From contig WRLP01000020.1 in assembly GCA_009777535.1 (NCBI GenBank), forward strand, positions 1-52,066: DNA of 52,066 nt, read 5' to 3'. The notes below the pieces were generated by a model, which was given only the letters and a program-made list of their open reading frames with translations, ran no database searches and had not been told where the DNA came from. This stretch comes from Treponema sp. (GTDB taxonomy: Bacteria; Spirochaetota; Spirochaetia; Treponematales; Breznakiellaceae). Shown one piece after another: positions 8,027-16,693 of the stretch (position 1 is its first letter; every line of letters begins with the position of its first letter). A program made the position numbers and the translations under genes.

Positions 8027-9573
8027 AAAGAAGCGGAAAATTCAAACCCGCTGTCCGGCTGGAACTTACCGGGTGAAATAAGTTCGCTTATATTCCAGGC
8101 GGCGCTTATGCGCAGATATATGTTTCGTATAAATAAGGGAAACACCAATAGTTCAGCACCGGCACAAAAGGCAATGTTTTTTATATCGAAAGAAATGTTA
8201 TTTACCGGATCATTGTACAATGCCAGATCCATTATTGGTGATAAATGGAACTCAAGATCAAATGTGCCTTTCCTTTGCCTGTCTTCGGCAGGGGATGGCC
8301 TGAAAACCCGGAAAGGAAAATCAAGGTTCAGCGAAAGCATATAATCGGCGTCAACAGCCCAGTCGGCAATGCCCCGCAAAACTTCCCCTGCATTTACCTG
8401 ATACGAAATTTCGCGGTACAGCCAATGGCGGTATTGGAGTCTGGTTGAAATCCCGAAAAATTGTGCCGGCATAAAATGCCCAATACCCCTGACTGCCAAC
8501 TCAATATTCAGAGGATATTCATTTTTTGAATAACGGTAAAAATCATAGTCATTAAAGTTTTCAATAAAAACAGATAGACCTTTGCGGAAGTTGTCATGCC
8601 AGTCTATTTTTTCAAAACCCAGCGAATGGTCAAAGCCCAAAAAAGGGCCCTTGTTAAAAGCATGTAAACTCATGCCGGGCATCTCGTGGTGGAATTTTGC
8701 CCAAACTCCGGGGCTGTAGGTTAATTCACCAAAACGGGATACATTAAGGCCAAGGGGTATTTCAACATTAACAAAGGGCTTTGACACCATGTAAAAGCCA
8801 TTCTGGAAATCCCCGTAGCTATCCCTGTAACGCTCGGGATTCCATTCGTTTAATAGGAAGTATTCATCAAAACCGGGGGTAAAGGTTACCCTGCGCAGTG
8901 GTAAATCTATTGAAAGCCCGGTAACATTTTTGTAGAAAAACGGCTCTTCGGCTTCCACCCGGTAGTGAAAGTTATGTTCAAATTTAAAGTTCCATGTAAA
9001 CCCAAAAGCGCTGAATGGCGCGTTGGGAATAATATCAAGCTGAAAGGAGCTGCGCCTGTTTTCATTTAATGTGTATCCAAAATTGACTATCAAGGGCTCC
9101 ATGGTCCCCAGAAAATTCATGTCCCTTGCATTAATGGTTATATCAAAACCCTCGCTGGTGCTGTATCTGGGGTACGGAAAAAAGATATAATTCCAGGAAT
9201 CTTCAACATTAATGTATAGTATTATGTTACACGAAGCATCCTGCTCTCCCGCAGGGCTCTCTTGTTCCCGCCATGTTATAACAACATTATCTTTCAATAC
9301 ACGCTGATTTATAAGGATTTGGGTTTTTTCCCGGATATACAGATCAAGATTTTCAGCGCCCCTGATCTGCTCCCCTGTTTTCAGTTCTGCAGCATTAATA
9401 AGGACAAAAGGCCTTGTACGCCCCTTAATATCAAACTCAAAACCGGCGATGGTATACAGCGTATCTTCTTCCGTATCTGTAATCTGCTGCGCCTGTATGG
9501 GAAAAAGAGCCGCGATAAAAAGCAAAAAGAACAGCAAAAAATGAGGCTTTTTAAAAACTGCAGTAATCGGCAT
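8011..9573 (-). CDS. Outer-membrane beta-barrel protein with N-terminal POTRA-like domain
   Basis: 520 aa. A signal peptide (FKKPHFLLFFLLFIAALFPI, cleavage near AQA) is followed by a domain of about 100 residues with the spacing of a POTRA unit (GFEFDIKG at its start, IILYINVEDSW at its end). The rest alternates polar and aromatic residues in short strands and ends in an aromatic pair (SASLWHLY), as outer-membrane barrels do. It is thus a BamA/TamA-like or surface-antigen-like protein; the exact family is not certain. The regulator gene starts inside its last codons, so the two probably form a sensor/outer-membrane unit. A promoter with TATAAT six bases before the ATG suggests a leaderless message. 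Confidence 0.65.
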   Translation of the reverse strand: MPITAVFKKPHFLLFFLLFIAALFPIQAQQITDTEEDTLYTIAGFEFDIKGRTRPFVLINAAELKTGEQIRGAENLDLYIREKTQILINQRVLKDNVVITWREQESPAGEQDASCNIILYINVEDSWNYIFFPYPRYSTSEGFDITINARDMNFLGTMEPLIVNFGYTLNENRRSSFQLDIIPNAPFSAFGFTWNFKFEHNFHYRVEAEEPFFYKNVTGLSIDLPLRRVTFTPGFDEYFLLNEWNPERYRDSYGDFQNGFYMVSKPFVNVEIPLGLNVSRFGELTYSPGVWAKFHHEMPGMSLHAFNKGPFLGFDHSLGFEKIDWHDNFRKGLSVFIENFNDYDFYRYSKNEYPLNIELAVRGIGHFMPAQFFGISTRLQYRHWLYREISYQVNAGEVLRGIADWAVDADYMLSLNLDFPFRVFRPSPAEDRQRKGTFDLEFHLSPIMDLALYNDPVNNISFDIKNIAFCAGAELLVFPLFIRNIYLRISAAWNISELISPGKFQPDSGFEFSASLWHLY

Positions 9574-9579
9574 GGGGAT

Positions 9580-9608
9580 ATTATACAGGAAAAATGTAAT
9601 ACTGTCTT
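9580..9608 (-). promoter_or_regulatory. Promoter of the barrel/regulator pair, predicted leaderless
   Basis: On the minus strand AAGACA (9608-9603), 17 nt, TATAAT (9585-9580), then ATCCCC and the ATG at 9573. No ribosome binding site fits between. Confidence 0.55.
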
Positions 9609-9674
9609 TTATGCCGGCTGCAGTGGAAAATTCTCATAAACAATGATATATTTGTAGACAAGGGAGAATTCTGT

Positions 9675-10904
9675 ATGAAAAAGAAAATAATTTTAGCAAT
9701 ACCGGCAGCGATGCTGGCGCTTGGCTTGATCCTGACGGGGTGTCCCACGGAGTCATCCGGAACGACAACATACTACAAGGTAACTTTCAACCTTAACGGC
9801 GGAGACATCGACGGCAGTACAACACCAATAGTGAAAGAAGTTGAAAGGGGCTCCAGAGTAACCCTGCCTGATGCTCCTGATAGAGCAGGAGGCTATGATT
9901 TTTGGGGCTGGTATACTGCAAACGGAGCAGGCGGAGACTGGGGTAATAATTTCGATGGAAGCACCCCGATCACAAAAGACATCACTGTTTATGCCAGATG
10001 GGGAACCGGTGCGAAGCCGGCGGAACATACGGTTACATTTAACGCCAACGGAGGAATTGTAAGCCCGGCCAGCATTACGGTATTGCAGGGCGACACCTGC
10101 GACCCGCCGTTACCGACAAGATCCGGCAGCTATGTATTCAGCGGCTGGAACACAAAGCAGGACGGCACAGGAGATGTTTTTAATTCAAGTACGCCGGTCA
10201 TCGCAAATATAACTGTATACGCGCAATGGTCAAATGTTGTTAGCGGCAATGGTTCTTTCGACGGGAAAATAACCGGCGCCAATGTCCATGACTGGGATAC
10301 CAAAACTGTACTTGCCAGCGGCGCCTTATATGGAGGCAGTTATGCTTATACGCTGCTTTGGGATGAAGAAGAGGACGATGAAGAATTGGTGCCACTTTCA
10401 GAATTGATACCCGGGACGACTGTAGAAATTGGAGCCAACGGCAGATTAAACATAAATCTTGGAACACCGGCGCCGTCTGTTTTAAGGCCAATTGAGCAAT
10501 TATTGGCCATTTCCCCCGGTATTTCAGCAACACCCAACACCAACGCAAATATATATCAGCTAAGTGAATTTACTGATAAAGACGGCGATAATTTTTTAGC
10601 TTTTTTTGATGGAAAAGATACCTGGGTTGGATTTATATATGCAGATAAGCAGCTAACAATTACGGGAACCTCAAAATATGAGAGTGAATATGGATATTAT
10701 GAGACCACCATTGCATATAACCTAAGACCAGGCTGGAATTATGCTATCCAAACCAGCACAGAAGTTGATAAATATAGTTATTCCAATATCAGTGTAACAG
10801 GAAATCCCGGCAGTGATTGCCAATGGTTTGTGGGAGATATTTATACCAGCCACACTGAATATATCGAAGAGACGTATCCATTACCTGATGAAGGAGAATG
10901 GTAG
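9675..10904 (+). CDS. Surface lipoprotein with two InlB B-repeats
   Basis: 409 aa. The signal peptide ends in the lipobox LILTGC (Cys about residue 23). Two Listeria-Bacteroides (InlB B) repeats follow: VTFNLNGG to ITVYARW (about 35-110) and VTFNANGG to ITVYAQW (about 119-186). The remaining 220 residues are acidic and aromatic-rich with no family I recognise. GGGAG lies 8 nt before the ATG. B-repeats are small beta-grasp-like modules of secreted bacterial proteins, so an exposed lipoprotein is likely. It is divergent from the barrel gene and separated from it by about 100 bp. Confidence 0.8.
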   Translation: MKKKIILAIPAAMLALGLILTGCPTESSGTTTYYKVTFNLNGGDIDGSTTPIVKEVERGSRVTLPDAPDRAGGYDFWGWYTANGAGGDWGNNFDGSTPITKDITVYARWGTGAKPAEHTVTFNANGGIVSPASITVLQGDTCDPPLPTRSGSYVFSGWNTKQDGTGDVFNSSTPVIANITVYAQWSNVVSGNGSFDGKITGANVHDWDTKTVLASGALYGGSYAYTLLWDEEEDDEELVPLSELIPGTTVEIGANGRLNINLGTPAPSVLRPIEQLLAISPGISATPNTNANIYQLSEFTDKDGDNFLAFFDGKDTWVGFIYADKQLTITGTSKYESEYGYYETTIAYNLRPGWNYAIQTSTEVDKYSYSNISVTGNPGSDCQWFVGDIYTSHTEYIEETYPLPDEGEW

Positions 10905-10925
10905 GCGGCCTGTAACAAAAGCGGG

Positions 10926-12290
10926 ATGAACAATATCAGACAAAAATTACAACAATCAGCCCTGGCAGTTCCGGAAATTTTACTGCCAGGGAAAGTTGAC
11001 TTGCAGAAGTGGGCGGTAATTGCCTGCGATCAGTTTACACAAGATCGGGAATATTGGGACAAGGCCGCAAGTTTTACTGCCGGCGCGCCAACTACACTGA
11101 ATTTGATTTTTCCCGAAGTCTTTCTAACCGGTGCAGATAACACACCAAGAATCGCCGCCATTCACAAGGCCATGAAAACTTATCTGGAGCAGGGAGTTTT
11201 TGGCGCGCCGGAAAAGGGATTTGTCTATATTGAACGGGATACTCCGTATCAGAAAGGGCGCAGGGGGCTTGTTGCGGCAATTGATCTGGAGCAGTACGAC
11301 TGGAAGCCGGATACACAGCCGCTTATACGATCGACCGAGGGAACGGTAGCCGAACGGCTGCCGCCCAGAATGGACATCCGCCGGGGAGCGGCGCTGGAAG
11401 TACCGCACGTTCTTCTGCTCATTGACGACGAAACCGGCAGCATGCTGCCTGCTCTGGGCGAACGGGCAAAAAAAAACGCCCCTCTTTATCAAACCAATCT
11501 GATGATGGATTCCGGCTGCATAAGCGGCTGGGCTTTTGACGCCGAAGAAGACCTGGCTTTTCTTGCGGAAAAACTTGAAGAACTCCGCCTCCGCTCCCTT
11601 AACCGTTATGCGGCAGATAAAAACGCTGCCGGCGGCAACGCCGAAAACAGCGATGCCCCCTTTCTTTTTGCCGTGGGCGACGGGAATCATTCCCTTGCAG
11701 CCGCAAAGGGCATTTGGGAAGAATACAAGAAGTCCCGCTCCATAACCGGGCTGCCGGAACATCCATGCCGTTATGCGATGGTAGAAATTGAAAACCTCTA
11801 CGATCCGGCGATCCAGTTCGAACCCATACACCGTGTTGTTTTCGGACTGGGTTTTGACAAAACGCTTTCCCTGCTTTCGCGGCTGCCGGACTTTTCCAGC
11901 CGGCCAGTCAGCGGCCGTGATGAGCTTGTGCGGCTGTGCTCGGAACCATTCAACGGAAACCGCTTCGGCCTTGTATCGGCCGGCCGTTATGCGCTAATAG
12001 AAACCAGTGCAGCCGGCATTTCCACCGCATGTCTCCAGCCGCTGCTGGATGGGGCGCTGGCGGACGCAGGGGGCAGTTCCATATCCATCGACTATATCCA
12101 CGGCGAAGAAGAATTGTTCCGGCTGGCGGAAAACGCCGGGAGGGCGGCGGCGGGAATACTGCTGCCGCCTGTGAACAAGGCCGGCCTGTTTGAAACCGTA
12201 GCTCGCAGCGGCCCCCTGCCCCGAAAAAGTTTTTCCATGGGCAATGCGGCGGAAAAGCGCTTTTATCTGGAGTGCAGACGGTTGTTTTAG
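10926..12290 (+). CDS. DUF1015 family protein
   Basis: 454 aa, the usual length of DUF1015 proteins. The N terminus carries WAVIACDQFTQDREYW and the middle FAVGDGNHSLAAAKGIW, both conserved in the family. No signal peptide or membrane segment is seen, so it should be cytosolic. The biochemical role of the family is not settled to my knowledge. It starts 21 nt after the InlB-repeat lipoprotein gene with a weak GCGGG site and may be read through from it. Its last codons overlap the convergent RelE-like gene by 4 nt. Confidence 0.8.
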   Translation: MNNIRQKLQQSALAVPEILLPGKVDLQKWAVIACDQFTQDREYWDKAASFTAGAPTTLNLIFPEVFLTGADNTPRIAAIHKAMKTYLEQGVFGAPEKGFVYIERDTPYQKGRRGLVAAIDLEQYDWKPDTQPLIRSTEGTVAERLPPRMDIRRGAALEVPHVLLLIDDETGSMLPALGERAKKNAPLYQTNLMMDSGCISGWAFDAEEDLAFLAEKLEELRLRSLNRYAADKNAAGGNAENSDAPFLFAVGDGNHSLAAAKGIWEEYKKSRSITGLPEHPCRYAMVEIENLYDPAIQFEPIHRVVFGLGFDKTLSLLSRLPDFSSRPVSGRDELVRLCSEPFNGNRFGLVSAGRYALIETSAAGISTACLQPLLDGALADAGGSSISIDYIHGEEELFRLAENAGRAAAGILLPPVNKAGLFETVARSGPLPRKSFSMGNAAEKRFYLECRRLF

Positions 12291-12574
12291 GGCTGGGTTG
12301 TTGTTTTCAAATCCCTATAGAAATTTTCATGCGAGCCAAGATCAACGAAAGTTAATATGATTTCATTATTTTTTTCAACCGAATATCCGAGCAAGGTAAG
12401 CTGCCCAAGAACATTAAATTTGTAAACACGAAGCCAGGATAGACTGCCTTTTTTTTGTTCTCCAATTTCAGGATTTTTTATTACTTTTTTGATCGCTTTG
12501 TTCACTTCAGCGAGCTGGTTTGAATGGAGTTTTTTGTACGCTTTTCTAAATCTGTTTGTCTGGTTTAATGTCAC
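12287..12574 (-). CDS. RelE/ParE-superfamily toxin
   Basis: 95 aa. N-terminal helix RFRKAYKKLHSNQLAEVNKAIKKVI, then a strand-rich part with SWLRVYKFNVLGQLTLLGYSV and a last strand IILTFVDLGSHENFYRDL ending as RelE/ParE toxins do. Such toxins cleave ribosome-bound mRNA (RelE) or poison gyrase (ParE); which applies is not visible. The start is GTG and it shares a base with the antitoxin stop (TAGTG), so translation is coupled. The gene converges on the DUF1015 gene with a 4-nt overlap. Confidence 0.8.
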   Translation of the reverse strand: MTLNQTNRFRKAYKKLHSNQLAEVNKAIKKVIKNPEIGEQKKGSLSWLRVYKFNVLGQLTLLGYSVEKNNEIILTFVDLGSHENFYRDLKTTTQP

Positions 12575-12801
12575 TATTTTTTCCTGAACCGAAATTCAGA
12601 AACTTCGCCGTTTTCCATTTCGCTTTTTGCTTCAAGAACGCCCTTTATAAATTCATAGGGAAGATCAGGGTTTTCTTCGGCAATTCTGCCTATTTTTACC
12701 CAATGTTCTATCTGCTTTGGAATAGAACGCGAATTAATAGGGGCATAGGTAACAGCCGCCTTCATAATATCTTCGGAAAGCCTTATCGCATTTGTAACCA
12801 T
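12574..12801 (-). CDS. ParD-like antitoxin
   Basis: 75 aa from the ATG at 12801, which has a strong AGAGGAG site 7 nt upstream; the longer frame reaching 12882 runs through the neighbouring permease gene and is not real. The sequence (AIRLSEDIMKAAV, then RSIPKQIEHWVKIGRIAEENPDL) matches the ParD_like family (PF11903), a ribbon-helix-helix-type DNA-binding domain with a C-terminal toxin-binding tail. It should neutralise the RelE-like toxin and repress the operon at the direct-repeat operator in the promoter. The promoter lies in the 3' end of the upstream permease gene. Confidence 0.8.
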   Translation of the reverse strand: MVTNAIRLSEDIMKAAVTYAPINSRSIPKQIEHWVKIGRIAEENPDLPYEFIKGVLEAKSEMENGEVSEFRFRKK

Positions 12802-12819
12802 TAATTTCTCCTCTGTTGC

Positions 12820-12848
12820 ATTATACTGCAATTTACTGCAAATAGCAA
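12820..12848 (-). promoter_or_regulatory. TA promoter with direct-repeat operator
   Basis: Minus strand: TTGCTA (12848-12843), 17 nt, TATAAT (12825-12820). Two TACTGCAA copies (plus strand, 12824-12831 and 12834-12841) lie 10 bp apart in the spacer and touch the -10 box. One helical turn of spacing is what a ribbon-helix-helix repressor would need. Confidence 0.65.
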
Positions 12849-13759
12849 AAAATGTCAACAACAAGCCCTGTAACGAGGGCAAAAAGAACAGAAAAAATTA
12901 TATAAAAAACAAAATGCTTTATGCCAAGGATAATTTTGACCGCGCTTATATTCGTTATTTTCATGGCAGGCCCTGTAATCATGAACGCTGCGGCAGAACC
13001 CAATGACATGCCGCTTTGCATCCAGGTGATGAGCAGGGGAATTGTTCCGCCGCCGCAGACATACAATGGGACGCCCACTGTGGCGGCCATGAGCAGGGCG
13101 AAACCCCGGTGCCTTCCAAAAAGGGCGGCGACGGCGTTAGCCGGAACATAACGCTGAAAAAGGGCAGACAGGCTTAACCCGATAAGAAAGGCCGCTCCGG
13201 TGGCTTTTATGTTACGCAAAAAATTTTTTAAGAATCGCAGCAGCAGGTTTTTATCAGTATCACGGTCTTCTGTTTCGCCATGATCTGTTTCCATGAAGCG
13301 CGCAAAATTAAAAAACTTTCTGCCCCTAAAAAAGAAACGAACCAAAATTCCCGCCGTTATACCGCAAAGAAAACAACTTACAAAACGGATAATAAGGGCG
13401 GCTCTTCCCAAAGCCGCACTGTAAAAAAGAAGCTGCGGGTTTAAAAGTATAGAGCCCATCATAAATGCCGCCAGCCAGTCATCTTCCATTCCCTTTTCGG
13501 AAAAAGATGCGCAAATGGGAATTGTACCGTACATGCAAAGCGGAGAGGCGATGCCTATGAGCGCGGCGGGAACGATTCCTAAAATCCCCAAGTCCCTGTT
13601 CTTCATCGCCAGGAACATGGACTGGAGCTTTTTTTTACCGAAGACAGAGATAAGGGAACCAAGCGCCATTCCCAGCGCCCAGTACGGGACTATTTGGCGT
13701 AACAGAATTGAAAAGTAATACCAGAAATAAATTAGTTCCCGCTGTACTGCCCCGGCCAT
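12833..13759 (-). CDS. Permease of the ArsP/YraQ family (DUF318)
   Basis: 308 aa with about eight hydrophobic segments. The family's CMYGTIPICA motif lies in the first half (about residues 73-82) and its duplicated counterpart CGGGTIPLLITWM in the second half, matching PF03773 permeases. Relatives export organo-arsenicals or metals; the substrate here is unknown. Its ATG overlaps the stop of the DUF362 gene (TAATG), so the two are made together. A cytosolic loop with an acidic stretch (METDHGETEDRDTDK) divides the halves. Its last codons contain the promoter of the following TA pair. Confidence 0.75.
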   Translation of the reverse strand: MAGAVQRELIYFWYYFSILLRQIVPYWALGMALGSLISVFGKKKLQSMFLAMKNRDLGILGIVPAALIGIASPLCMYGTIPICASFSEKGMEDDWLAAFMMGSILLNPQLLFYSAALGRAALIIRFVSCFLCGITAGILVRFFFRGRKFFNFARFMETDHGETEDRDTDKNLLLRFLKNFLRNIKATGAAFLIGLSLSALFQRYVPANAVAALFGRHRGFALLMAATVGVPLYVCGGGTIPLLITWMQSGMSLGSAAAFMITGPAMKITNISAVKIILGIKHFVFYIIFSVLFALVTGLVVDIFCYLQ

Positions 13760-14787
13760 TACATTCTTACAAGCCGGTATGCCCTGCTGCCCAGGCCAAT
13801 TCTTTCAGCATGCTCTATTGTTAAAATACCATTTCTCGATTCAATGCGCTGGATAAGGTCTCTGCCGTCGGGAGCCGCATACACAAGATCAACACAGGCT
13901 TGATCGAGGGCGACAGGATCAAGAGATGCAAGTATGCCTATATCCGCCATTGTTGGAGCAGCCGGACGGCCGCTGCAGTCGCAGTCAACAGAAAGGTGAT
14001 TCATCACATTGATATAGAGGATTCTCCCGCGGCTTGCATCGGAGACCGCTTTTGCGGCTTCGGCCATGGATTCAAGAAAGGAATTTTGATCTCCACCCCA
14101 GGAAATTGTTCTGCTTTTGCCGGCAGTATGAATCCACGCCTTGCCCGCAGAAGAAGCATAACCGATAGACATATTTTTTAACGCGCCGCCAAGCCCGCCC
14201 ATTTGGTGCCCCTTAAAATGTGAAAGCACTATGTGAAAATCAAACTCATTAAAGCGGGCGCCTACAATGTCTTCTTTTAGGTGCTTCCCTCCGTTTACGG
14301 GAAGGCTGATGTCCGCTCTTTCATCGAGAATAACGACCGGCGCAATTGCGGTAAAGCCGTGGTCCCTCGCTACCTGATAATGAGCGGCGGTACTGGCGCG
14401 CCTTCCGCCATATACGGTATTACATTCAACAATGGTGCCGCTCACTTTTTGAACAAGGTCCTTGATGAGAGACGGCGCAAGATAGTGGGTGTTGCCGGGT
14501 TCCCCTGTGCTTATCTTTACAGCCACGGAGCCGTCCGCGGCAAGACCCAGCGCCTCATAGACGGCTATAAGGCCGGTGGAATTAATGCTGGTTGTCATGT
14601 AGACAACGGGCGCCTGCGCCTGTCCGGCATCAAGAGGCCGGGAGCTGCCATCCGGCAATTCCCCGGCGGACTCCGATCTTGTGTGCTGGGCATCCGCCTT
14701 TTGCGTAAAACAGCCGGTAATACAAAGGCCGGCAGCAAACACAAGCGTGGTACATAAAAACCTTATAAATCTTTTCCTGTTATTCAT
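13759..14787 (-). CDS. DUF362 domain lipoprotein
   Basis: 342 aa. The signal peptide ends in a lipobox LCITGC (Cys about residue 26), so the protein should be anchored outside the inner membrane. The rest matches the DUF362 domain, including HFKGHQMGGLGGALKNMSIG and VALDQACVD. The ferredoxin-like [4Fe-4S] part found in some DUF362 proteins is absent; only a CDC motif is seen (MNHLSVDCDC). It is coupled to the ArsP-like permease downstream. No ribosome binding site is seen; TGGTATACT ends six bases before the ATG, so the message may be leaderless. Function is unknown. Confidence 0.75.
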   Translation of the reverse strand: MNNRKRFIRFLCTTLVFAAGLCITGCFTQKADAQHTRSESAGELPDGSSRPLDAGQAQAPVVYMTTSINSTGLIAVYEALGLAADGSVAVKISTGEPGNTHYLAPSLIKDLVQKVSGTIVECNTVYGGRRASTAAHYQVARDHGFTAIAPVVILDERADISLPVNGGKHLKEDIVGARFNEFDFHIVLSHFKGHQMGGLGGALKNMSIGYASSAGKAWIHTAGKSRTISWGGDQNSFLESMAEAAKAVSDASRGRILYINVMNHLSVDCDCSGRPAAPTMADIGILASLDPVALDQACVDLVYAAPDGRDLIQRIESRNGILTIEHAERIGLGSRAYRLVRM

Positions 14788-14793
14788 ATCATC

Positions 14794-14802
14794 AGTATAC
14801 CA
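14794..14802 (-). promoter_or_regulatory. Extended -10 box of the DUF362/permease operon
   Basis: Minus strand TGGTATACT (14802-14794), an extended -10 of the TGN type, then GATGAT and the ATG at 14787. No good -35 hexamer is seen. Confidence 0.4.
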
Positions 14803-14840
14803 TATATTCTACGAAAAGTTACAGGAAGTTGTAAAAATCC

Positions 14841-14868
14841 TTGTTTTTTATCATTCTCACAGTATAAT
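14841..14868 (+). promoter_or_regulatory. Promoter of the small lipoprotein / rRNA methyltransferase unit
   Basis: TTGTTT (14841-14846), 16 nt, TATAAT (14863-14868). The ATG at 14888 has an AAGGAAGG site, so this transcript has a normal short leader. Confidence 0.6.
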
Positions 14869-14887
14869 GACAGTAAGGAAGGCTAAT

Positions 14888-15487
14888 ATGGAAAACAGAA
14901 AACCGTATCTTTTGGGGATTATAGTGCTATGCGCAGTTATGGCTGGTTCCTGTGACCATAATTCGAATTCAGAGCCGGATATCTGGACACTGGTAGAAAA
15001 TGCCGATGAAATTGCCGGTTTGTGGGAAAGTAAAAGAACTCAATATTTTGATGCGAAAAGTGAATATAGTCAGTTAATTAACAACTATATAAAATTAACA
15101 ATTCCTTCCACATCTGTTTTAATTACCATAACAATGGAATATAAAAGCGGAGATACTGACATGGAAATTATTTCAAGCTCAGATTACAGCAAATTACTTG
15201 ATGATGTTGTAAAAGCAAATAAAGGTTATACAAAGGATGTTCTGTGGATGATGTTTACAATGGCGCTTGCATCGCTTAACGAACCGGGTATCAATATAAC
15301 GACGGGTAAGTATTATATTCTTTTTCAGCAAAAATTTCCTGTTTCCTTTATTATTGGCAATGACATCGGTTTTGTTTACATAAATCAACGCGGCAATAGA
15401 CTGAAAATAAAACCGGACTACGATAATGAACTCCTGGCAGAAATTATAGGAGAAAATCCTGAAATAATTTTTAACAAGAAGCGGTAA
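14888..15487 (+). CDS. Small lipoprotein of unknown function
   Basis: 199 aa from the ATG at 14888, chosen for its AAGGAAGG site and because the signal peptide starts there (GIIVLCAVMAGSC lipobox, Cys about residue 22). The longer frame upstream would cross the promoter. The mature part is charged and helix/strand mixed without a family I recognise. Its stop overlaps the ATG of the methyltransferase gene (TAATG), so the two are translated in tandem although their functions seem unrelated. Confidence 0.75.
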   Translation: MENRKPYLLGIIVLCAVMAGSCDHNSNSEPDIWTLVENADEIAGLWESKRTQYFDAKSEYSQLINNYIKLTIPSTSVLITITMEYKSGDTDMEIISSSDYSKLLDDVVKANKGYTKDVLWMMFTMALASLNEPGINITTGKYYILFQQKFPVSFIIGNDIGFVYINQRGNRLKIKPDYDNELLAEIIGENPEIIFNKKR

Positions 15488-16689
15488 TGAAAAATCAACA
15501 TAATGCCGTTGCCCTTTGCGCAGTCGGAGCGGAAAAGGCAGTATCAAATGAATTGCGGAAACTGGGGCTTGCGGTTATCGATTCGCTTTACGGCAAGGTT
15601 AGATTCAGTGCAGACATTGCCGGGCTTTATAAGGCCCTGATGGGACTGCGCGCCGCAGATCGCCTAACGCTGGAAATTGATTTTTTTAAGGCACATGATT
15701 TCGACGATTTGTTTGAAAAAACAAGGGTTGCAGCATGGGAACAGTTTGTACCGAAAGATGCAGGGTTTACCGTGGTAAAGGTGCGCTCTAACCGTTCGCA
15801 GCTAAAGGCTGAAACAAGTATTCAGTCCGTGGTTCACAAGGCTGCTGCAGAAAAGCTTTGCGAAAAATATAAAATAAAGCGGCTGCCGGAAAACGGAAAC
15901 AATGCAGAAGTCCGCGTCCATGTAGAAAAAGACATGGTCTCGCTGCTCCTTGATTTAAGCGGCGAGCCGCTTTTTAAGAGAGGCTACAGAAGCGAAGGGG
16001 GAATTGCACCATTGCGGGAAACTACTGCGGCGGCAATGCTGCTGCTTTCAGGCTGGAAGCGAAAGTTCCCTCTTTACGATCCATTCTGCGGATCGGGCAC
16101 AATTCTTATCGAGGCGGCAATGTACGCCTGGGATATGGCGCCCGGCCTTGGCAGGCGCTTTGCCATAGACAAACTGCTTATCGCCGACAGGGGTGTTGAG
16201 CAAAAAGCGCGCGAAGAATTCAGGAGCAAAATTGATTTTGATCGAATTATCAGAATCGCCGGAAGCGATGAGGATGCCAGATCAGTTTCCATTGCCAAAT
16301 CGAATATTGAGCGCCTGCTCGATCTTGCCGAGGGGAGAAAGCCCAGGCACGGCACAAGGACGGGCGGCAAATCGGGCCCGATAGAGCTGGTGACCCTGCC
16401 AATGAAGGATGCTCGCTCCCCCTTCCCACTTCCTTCTTCCCCGGCCCCCAGTCCCCAAGGCTTTATTATTACCAATCCGCCATACGGGAAGCGGCTGGGC
16501 GATCCGGTTCAGTCGGAGCAAATTTATAAGGAAATGGGGAGCTTGCAGCAGCGCTTTCCGGGCTGGAAACTTGCGTTGATAACGGACAATTCCGGCTTTG
16601 AAAGTTTTTTCGGTAAAAAGGCGGATTCCTGCAGGGAAATAAGCAACGGAGCTATTCCTTCCTATTTTTTTCAGTATGATGTATTATAA
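15487..16689 (+). CDS. rlmL: THUMP-domain class I methyltransferase, RlmL/YpsC-type
   Basis: 400 aa. An N-terminal ferredoxin-like/THUMP RNA-binding part (about 1-155) is followed by a Rossmann methyltransferase domain with DPFCGSGT (198-205, S-adenosylmethionine site) and NPPYGKRLG (330-338, catalytic). This is the plan of the N2-guanine methyltransferases of 23S rRNA (RlmL N-terminal half; YpsC in Firmicutes). The second methyltransferase domain of Escherichia coli RlmL is absent, as usual outside Gammaproteobacteria. A proline- and serine-rich stretch around 310-324 looks like a loop insertion. The gene shares bases with the lipoprotein stop. The TetR gene follows after 4 nt. Confidence 0.8.
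   Translation: MKNQHNAVALCAVGAEKAVSNELRKLGLAVIDSLYGKVRFSADIAGLYKALMGLRAADRLTLEIDFFKAHDFDDLFEKTRVAAWEQFVPKDAGFTVVKVRSNRSQLKAETSIQSVVHKAAAEKLCEKYKIKRLPENGNNAEVRVHVEKDMVSLLLDLSGEPLFKRGYRSEGGIAPLRETTAAAMLLLSGWKRKFPLYDPFCGSGTILIEAAMYAWDMAPGLGRRFAIDKLLIADRGVEQKAREEFRSKIDFDRIIRIAGSDEDARSVSIAKSNIERLLDLAEGRKPRHGTRTGGKSGPIELVTLPMKDARSPFPLPSSPAPSPQGFIITNPPYGKRLGDPVQSEQIYKEMGSLQQRFPGWKLALITDNSGFESFFGKKADSCREISNGAIPSYFFQYDVL
16682..16687 (+). promoter_or_regulatory. Possible -10 box of the tetR-trk unit
   Basis: TATTAT ends six bases (AAGTAA) before the ATG at 16694. It lies in the last codons of the methyltransferase gene. No clear -35 hexamer is seen, so this is suggestive only. Confidence 0.3.
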
Positions 16690-16693
16690 GTAA

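Noticed and set aside
10926-10931. Leaderless start for the DUF1015 gene
   Set aside because: No -10-like box lies 5-7 nt upstream; it is probably read through from the upstream lipoprotein gene.
12802-12882. Extension of the ParD-like antitoxin
   Set aside because: It covers the promoter and operator of the TA pair and the end of the permease gene; the ATG at 12801 has AGAGGAG.
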